Assembly: GCA_030038715.1 (NCBI GenBank)
Contig: JASHSO010000254.1
Coordinates: 1 to 6,274 of the forward strand
From: Streptosporangiaceae bacterium
Lineage (GTDB): Bacteria > Actinomycetota > Actinomycetes > Streptosporangiales > Streptosporangiaceae
Reading direction: 5' to 3'
Length of the DNA: 6,274 nt
This document shows positions 1-6,274 of this stretch, one piece after another. The notes beneath the pieces were generated by a model. That model saw nothing but the letters and a program-made list of their open reading frames with translations. It did no database searches and had not been told where the DNA came from. Each line of letters begins with the position of its first letter. The stretch's first letter is position 1. The translations under genes were made by a program, and so were the position numbers.

Positions 1-69
1 CGCCGGAGTCTTGTTCTTGGCTACCTTGTCCTGCCGACCCTTACGGACCAGCTGCTGGATCGTGGGCAA
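1..69 (-). CDS. rpsL: 30S ribosomal protein S12, N-terminal fragment (cut by window edge)
   Basis: S12 sits in the decoding centre of the 30S subunit and is the classical streptomycin-resistance locus. Only the first 23 residues are visible; they begin MPTIQQLVRKGRQDK, the strongly conserved S12 N-terminus, and run off the left edge in frame. The start is taken as TTG at 67-69 because PTIQQ follows it directly and a GGAG Shine-Dalgarno lies at 75-78 with 5 nt spacing. An in-frame ATG at 91-93 would add eight residues (MAEKYGDA) ahead of the TTG-encoded residue. It has a weaker ribosome site and lies outside the family's conserved start, so an automatic caller might choose it wrongly. From family knowledge, rpsL normally heads the str operon (rpsG, fusA, tuf), which would lie beyond the window. 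Identification is secure; the choice of start is very likely. Confidence 0.95.
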   Translation of the reverse strand, partial: MPTIQQLVRKGRQDKVAKNKTPA

Positions 70-74
70 CGCGT

Positions 75-78
75 CTCC
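75..78 (-). promoter_or_regulatory. Ribosome binding site deciding the TTG start of rpsL
   Basis: Read on the minus strand this is GGAG, 5 nt before the TTG at 67-69. It supports TTG over the upstream in-frame ATG at 91-93. Confidence 0.7.
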
Positions 79-93
79 GTATTTCTCTGCCAT

Positions 94-107
94 GCGCCTC
101 GCGGCGC
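94..107 (-). promoter_or_regulatory. Small hairpin with GNRA-type loop just upstream of the rpsL start region
   Basis: Minus-strand RNA would read GCGCC-GCGA-GGCGC, a perfect 5-bp stem closed by a GCGA (GNRA) tetraloop. It abuts the alternative ATG at 91-93 and ends 24 nt before the TTG start. It could shape access to the ribosome site or act as a tertiary contact in the leader. The structure is read from sequence only; its function is inference. Confidence 0.4.
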
Positions 108-165
108 TGCCTGGTCTTCGCTCCTCGTGTCTACCGCGCCTCGCCGACACGGCTCTTCGTGCTAA

Positions 166-184
166 CCGCGCCAGGCTGGCGCGG
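166..184 (-). promoter_or_regulatory. GC-rich stem-loop in the rpsL leader
   Basis: A perfect 8-bp stem (CCGCGCCA with TGGCGCGG) has a 3-nt loop. It lies about 240 nt after the predicted rpsL transcription start and about 100 nt before the TTG start. Minus-strand sequence after the stem is TTAGCACG, not a U-run, so it is not a classical intrinsic terminator. An attenuator-like or RNA-stabilising role is possible but unproven. Confidence 0.4.
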
Positions 185-284
185 CCTCTCGCTCCCCGCC
201 ACGCTCTACGCGCGGTCTGGGACATCCGTTGACCTGCTGGTTTACTTGCCCGCTCGCCCCCCGGGGTCGGGCGTGTCGTCACGT

Positions 285-353
285 TCACAACACACCGGGG
301 CTCAACCGAGCCCAGGATCCGGAAGGGAAAGTGTGCCTGCTCGCCTGGCCCAT
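285..353 (-). CDS. Possible 22-aa leader peptide upstream of rpsL
   Basis: On the minus strand an AGGAG motif (359-363) sits exactly 5 nt before an ATG (351-353) that opens a 22-codon frame ending in TGA at 285-287. The peptide would begin MGQASRHTFPSGSW. It lies inside the predicted rpsL leader, about 70 nt after the predicted transcription start. The ribosome site is better than that of most short chance frames here. The start region is also overlapped by a 6-bp stem (arms 354-359 and 335-340), so ribosome loading and folding would compete. No codon run typical of classical amino-acid attenuators is seen and the sequence matches no family I know. It may be chance. Confidence 0.25.
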   Translation of the reverse strand: MGQASRHTFPSGSWARLSPGVL

Positions 354-359
354 GCAGGC
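335..359 (-). promoter_or_regulatory. Stem-loop overlapping the possible leader-ORF start
   Basis: The arms GCCTGC and GCAGGC form a perfect 6-bp stem around a 13-nt loop in which the ATG at 351-353 is exposed. The 5' arm occupies the spacer between the AGGAG and the ATG. It is weaker than the other leader stems. Confidence 0.3.
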
Positions 360-400
360 TCCTGACCCCTCAGACCAGGAGACCGCGGTCACACAGGCGC

Positions 401-420
401 GCACCCGCCGTCACGGGTGC
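401..420 (-). promoter_or_regulatory. 5'-end hairpin at the predicted rpsL transcription start
   Basis: A perfect 7-bp inverted repeat (GCACCCG with CGGGTGC, 6-nt loop) begins within about 2-4 nt of the transcription start expected from the TAATCT -10 element. As RNA it would form a 5'-terminal stem of the kind that protects transcripts from decay; as DNA it could be an operator. Both roles are inference. Confidence 0.4.
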
Positions 421-428
421 GGAGATCT

Positions 429-458
429 AGATTACCTAACCCTTGCCGTTCTGGTCAA
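429..458 (-). promoter_or_regulatory. Probable housekeeping-sigma promoter for rpsL
   Basis: On the minus strand TTGACC (453-458) and TAATCT (429-434) are separated by 18 bp and match the actinobacterial SigA/HrdB-type pattern TTGAC-N17/18-TANNNT. Transcription should begin near 422, giving an untranslated leader of about 350 nt before the rpsL TTG. No better -35/-10 pair was seen closer to rpsL. An 8-bp palindrome (425-432) overlaps the -10 element. Confidence 0.65.
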
Positions 459-547
459 AGCGGGCCGCAATCTGAACCTCCGCTGGATGCGAGCTTAGCC
501 GACGCTGACCGGACAGCCAGCCAGTGTTTATGGCTTTGTGATCCCGG

Positions 548-561
548 CGGTGCCGGCACCG
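548..561. promoter_or_regulatory. 14-bp perfect palindrome upstream of the DUF72 gene
   Basis: CGGTGCCGGCACCG is a perfect 14-bp palindrome ending 40 bp before the ATG at 602. The position suits an operator near the promoter, but GC-rich DNA makes short palindromes fairly common by chance. Confidence 0.3.
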
Positions 562-589
562 GGGACGCACGGCCCGGCTGACAGCAGGC

Positions 590-595
590 TAGTGT
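590..595 (+). promoter_or_regulatory. Possible -10 element giving a leaderless DUF72 mRNA
   Basis: TAGTGT fits TANNNT and lies 6 nt before the ATG at 602, so transcription could start at the A of the start codon. There is no convincing Shine-Dalgarno before that ATG, which fits a leaderless message, a class common in actinobacteria. No good -35 hexamer is seen 17-19 bp upstream. The TAG of this hexamer is also the in-frame stop that bounds the reading frame. Confidence 0.35.
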
Positions 596-601
596 CCTGG
601 A

Positions 602-1384
602 ATGTCGTTGCTCATCGGTACCTCCGGCTGGCAGTACCGTGATTGGCGGGAAACCTTCTACCCGCCGGGGCTGCCGACCACAAGGTGGCTTGAGCACTAC
701 GCGGCAACCTTCCCGACGGTCGAGAACAACGGGACGTTCTACCGTCTAGCGCGACCTGAGACATTCGCGGCCTGGCGCGCCCGCACGCCAGACGGCTTCC
801 TGATGGCGATCAAAGCCAGCCGGTACCTGACGCATGTCAGGCGGCTGCGCGAGCCCGCCGAACCGGTCGCGCGGTTGCTCGAGTCCGCGTCCGGGCTCGG
901 CGAGCGGTTGGGGCCGGTTTTGCTGCAACTGCCGCCGACAATGCGGGCGGATGCGGCGGCGCTCGAGGAGTGCCTTGGCGAGTTCGAGGCCCAGTTCAAG
1001 CCGGACAGTGGCGGCCGCCTTCGGCTCTGCGCGGAGTTCCGCCACCCGTCGTGGTGGACTAGCTCGGTCAAGATCGTCCTAGAGCGGCACAACGCCGCGC
1101 TGTGCTGGGCGGACCGGCTCGGCAGGCCGCTGTCGCCACTATGGCGCACGGCCGACTGGGGCTACCTGCGCTTCCATGAGGGTGGCGCCCGCCCCTGGCC
1201 GCGATATGGCAGGCAGGCCCTCGAAAGTTGGCTGCGCCGCATCACGGCGACCTGGTCGTCCGACGCCGACGTGTTCGGCTACTTCAACAACGACCAGGGA
1301 GCGGCCGCACCAGCGGACGCGGCCGCGTTCGTCAGGCTGGCCGCGGCCGCCGGCCGGCCGGTGGCAGGCCCCGTCCCCGGCTGA
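602..1384 (+). CDS. DUF72 / YecE-family protein, function unknown
   Basis: This is a complete 260-aa protein of the DUF72 (YecE-like) family, predicted to be cytoplasmic with a TIM-barrel fold. No reaction is established for the family. Family landmarks in order: IGTSGWQYRDW (5-15), FYPPGLP (19-25), TVENNGTFY (39-47), KASRYLTH (71-78), LGPVLLQLPP (103-112), AEFRHPSWW (144-152), CWADR (168-172), YLRFHE (188-193) and YFNNDQGAA (227-235). All the usual conserved blocks are intact and the length is in the normal 240-300 range, so it looks functional. I see no signal peptide or membrane segment. The start is fixed at ATG 602 because an in-frame TAG lies at 590-592 with no start codon between. It is transcribed opposite to both flanking operons, divergent from rpsL and convergent with rpoC, so it is probably monocistronic. 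The C-terminus (about 240-260) is Ala/Pro/Gly-rich and weakly conserved. Confidence 0.93.
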   Translation: MSLLIGTSGWQYRDWRETFYPPGLPTTRWLEHYAATFPTVENNGTFYRLARPETFAAWRARTPDGFLMAIKASRYLTHVRRLREPAEPVARLLESASGLGERLGPVLLQLPPTMRADAAALEECLGEFEAQFKPDSGGRLRLCAEFRHPSWWTSSVKIVLERHNAALCWADRLGRPLSPLWRTADWGYLRFHEGGARPWPRYGRQALESWLRRITATWSSDADVFGYFNNDQGAAAPADAAAFVRLAAAAGRPVAGPVPG

Positions 1385-1447
1385 CCGACCGGACGCCCGG
1401 GCCCGTCGCAGGCCCTGTCCCGCCGCGTTGCAGGGCCTGTCCCGGTT
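1361..1447 (+). repeat. Imperfect 22-bp-period repeat across the end of the DUF72 gene
   Basis: The motif GTNGCAGGSCCYGTCCC occurs at 1361, 1405 and 1427. The offsets are 44 and 22 bp, so the copies lie on a 22-bp register with one degenerate unit at 1383. The first copy lies inside the last codons of the DUF72 gene; the others are downstream. The second and third copies supply the arms of the hairpin at 1409-1439. Confidence 0.5.
1409..1439 (+). terminator. Possible terminator hairpin of the DUF72 gene
   Basis: The arms CAGGCCCTG (1409-1417) and CAGGGCCTG (1431-1439) form a perfect 9-bp stem with a 13-nt loop, 25 bp after the stop codon. No U-run follows directly; the nearest T-rich stretch begins near 1477. 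Actinobacteria often use stems without U-tails, so this is plausible but not certain. Confidence 0.4.
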
Positions 1448-1476
1448 GACAGCAGCAGCACCGAGGGCGCCGGCCC

Positions 1477-1527
1477 TACTTTGTAACTGTTCCAGTGATT
1501 TTTGTGACCGATATACACCTTTTATGG
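1477..1527. other. AT-rich island with a 21-bp-spaced direct repeat
   Basis: About 35% GC over 51 bp inside otherwise very GC-rich DNA. TTTGTAACTG (1480-1489) and TTTGTGACCG (1501-1510) are direct repeats, 8 of 10 identical, spaced 21 bp or two helical turns apart. A weak 4-bp stem (1486-1496) followed by GATTTTT (1497-1503) is also present. The island lies between convergent genes, where no promoter is needed for either. It could be a regulator site, an antisense promoter or a terminator tail. I found no good -35/-10 pair on either strand. Confidence 0.4.
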
Positions 1528-1571
1528 CCACCGAACGGTTACGAGGTCAGGGTCGCGGCTGGATGCGCGCA

Positions 1572-1615
1572 CCGAGCCGCCCCGGACGGCGCGCCGAGCC
1601 GCCCGGGGCGGCGCC
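1572..1615. repeat. Two tandem 22-bp units
   Basis: Units at 1572-1593 and 1594-1615 both begin CCGAGCCGCCC and share CGGCGC near the end; they agree at 19 of 22 positions. The second unit also creates an inverted repeat (1598-1612, GCCGC arms). The unit length equals the register of the unrelated repeat at 1361-1447. Confidence 0.55.
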
Positions 1616-1626
1616 TGGAGCACCGC

Positions 1627-1660
1627 GCGCAGCGGCACAACACACAAAGCGGCGCGGCCA
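1627..1660. repeat. Direct repeat copy A, downstream of the rpoC terminator
   Basis: It begins GCGCAGCGGCACAACACACA and resembles copy B at 1676-1710: the first 24 positions differ at three sites and both end in GGCCA. On the minus strand copy A reproduces the distal arm and T-rich tail of the rpoC terminator, but without a matching proximal arm, so it looks like a decayed or partial terminator duplicate. Confidence 0.5.
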
Positions 1661-1675
1661 GTGCCCCGGGGCTCT

Positions 1676-1710
1676 GCGCACCGGCACTACACAGAAAGCC
1701 GCGGCGGCCA
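1676..1710. repeat. Direct repeat copy B, overlapping the rpoC terminator
   Basis: It begins GCGCACCGGCACTACACAGA and is the partner of copy A, 49 bp away. It includes the T-rich tail (1689-1697) and the first part of the distal terminator arm as read on the minus strand. Confidence 0.5.
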
Positions 1711-1733
1711 GGCTGCAGCCTGGCCGCCGCGGC
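1689..1733 (-). terminator. Strong intrinsic-type terminator of the rpoBC operon
   Basis: Positions 1698-1733 form a perfect 36-nt palindrome: two 18-nt arms, or in RNA about 16 bp with a TGCA loop. On the minus strand it is followed by TTTCTGTGT (1697-1689), a U-rich tail. It lies 22 bp after the rpoC stop. The plus-strand side has no U-tail, so it is oriented for rpoC. Confidence 0.85.
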
Positions 1734-1752
1734 GTGGTCTGAACCGACCACG
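1733..1752 (-). terminator. Secondary stem-loop between the rpoC stop and the main terminator
   Basis: CGTGGTC and GACCACG form a perfect 7-bp stem with a 6-nt loop, starting 3 nt after the rpoC stop codon and directly adjoining the main terminator stem. It may help pausing or protect the mRNA 3' end. Confidence 0.5.
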
Positions 1753-1755
1753 TTC

Positions 1756-5631
<3,876 letters not shown>

Positions 5632-5640
5632 GTTGTTGAT

Positions 5641-5646
5641 TCCCCT
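5641..5646 (-). promoter_or_regulatory. Ribosome binding site of rpoC
   Basis: Minus-strand AGGGGA lies 9 nt before the GTG start, in the 44-bp rpoB-rpoC gap. It fixes the GTG start, which also gives the conserved MLDVNFFD N-terminus. Confidence 0.65.
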
Positions 5647-5675
5647 GGGTAGTTCGTCGGACTTCTCGTGGCTGG

Positions 5676-6274
<599 letters not shown>

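Larger units (their letters stand above)
70..422 (-). promoter_or_regulatory. Predicted long structured 5' leader of rpsL
   Basis: This is the transcribed but apparently untranslated stretch between the predicted start near 422 and the rpsL start codon. It carries stem-loops at 401-420, 335-359, 166-184 and 94-107, weaker ones at 249-271 and 127-150, a 10-bp palindrome at 381-390, and a possible short ORF at 285-353. I see no match to a riboswitch class I know. The extent depends entirely on the promoter call. Confidence 0.4.

Noticed and set aside
229..260. Plus-strand TTGACC at 229-234 as a -35 element for DUF72
   Set aside because: No TANNNT lies at a suitable distance and the gene starts more than 360 bp downstream.
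11..498. Three overlapping plus-strand frames opposite rpsL and its leader
   Set aside because: They are antisense to the S12 start and the leader, in different frames, with no family resemblance or ribosome sites.
70..601. tRNA or other stable RNA gene in the intergenic region
   Set aside because: I looked for a cloverleaf and a T-loop GTTCRA motif in the right geometry on both strands and found none.
455..697. Minus-strand 80-codon frame overlapping the DUF72 start and the rpsL promoter
   Set aside because: It covers the rpsL -35 element and the conserved N-terminus of DUF72. Its composition gives no protein-like pattern.
1446..1482. TTGACA followed by TACTTT as a plus-strand promoter
   Set aside because: The hexamers are 25 bp apart, too far for a normal sigma-70-type promoter, and no gene follows on that strand.
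1361..1710. CRISPR-like array in the repeat-rich interval
   Set aside because: The repeats are few, imperfect, of different families and without regular unique spacers; no cas genes are present.

Overview
The window is core chromosome of a GC-rich actinobacterium. The RNA polymerase beta-prime protein reads as the Streptomyces/Streptosporangiales type rather than the mycobacterial type: it ends in an acidic tail finishing [10 protein letters not shown], and it is about 25 residues shorter than my recollection of the M. tuberculosis protein. The S12 start (MPTIQQLVRKGRQDK) also fits a streptomycete-like lineage. The genus cannot be fixed by eye.

Layout, left to right. (1) Positions 1-69, minus strand: the first 23 codons of rpsL (ribosomal protein S12), starting at TTG. 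(2) Positions 70-601: a 532-bp divergent intergenic region. It holds a good minus-strand promoter (TTGACC, 18 bp, TAATCT), a predicted untranslated leader of about 350 nt for rpsL with several hairpins and a possible 22-codon leader ORF, and then the upstream region of a plus-strand gene with a 14-bp palindrome. (3) Positions 602-1384, plus strand: a complete DUF72/YecE-family gene of unknown function. (4) Positions 1385-1755: a convergent gene-free region with short tandem repeats, an AT-rich island and the rpoC terminator. (5) Positions 1756-5631, minus strand: complete rpoC (beta-prime, 1291 aa). (6) Positions 5676-6274, minus strand: the C-terminal 198 residues of rpoB, cut by the window edge.

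How they work together: rpoB and rpoC lie 44 bp apart and are evidently co-transcribed on the minus strand, ending at a strong stem-loop. The str operon that begins with rpsL lies downstream on the same strand. It is separated by the oppositely oriented DUF72 gene and has its own promoter, so transcription of the polymerase genes and of the ribosomal/elongation-factor genes appears uncoupled.

No mobile element, CRISPR array or defence system is present. The most interesting unexplained material is non-coding: the structured rpsL leader with its possible leader ORF, and the roughly 21-22 bp spaced repeats in the rpoC/DUF72 convergent region. These are candidates read by eye, not demonstrated systems.
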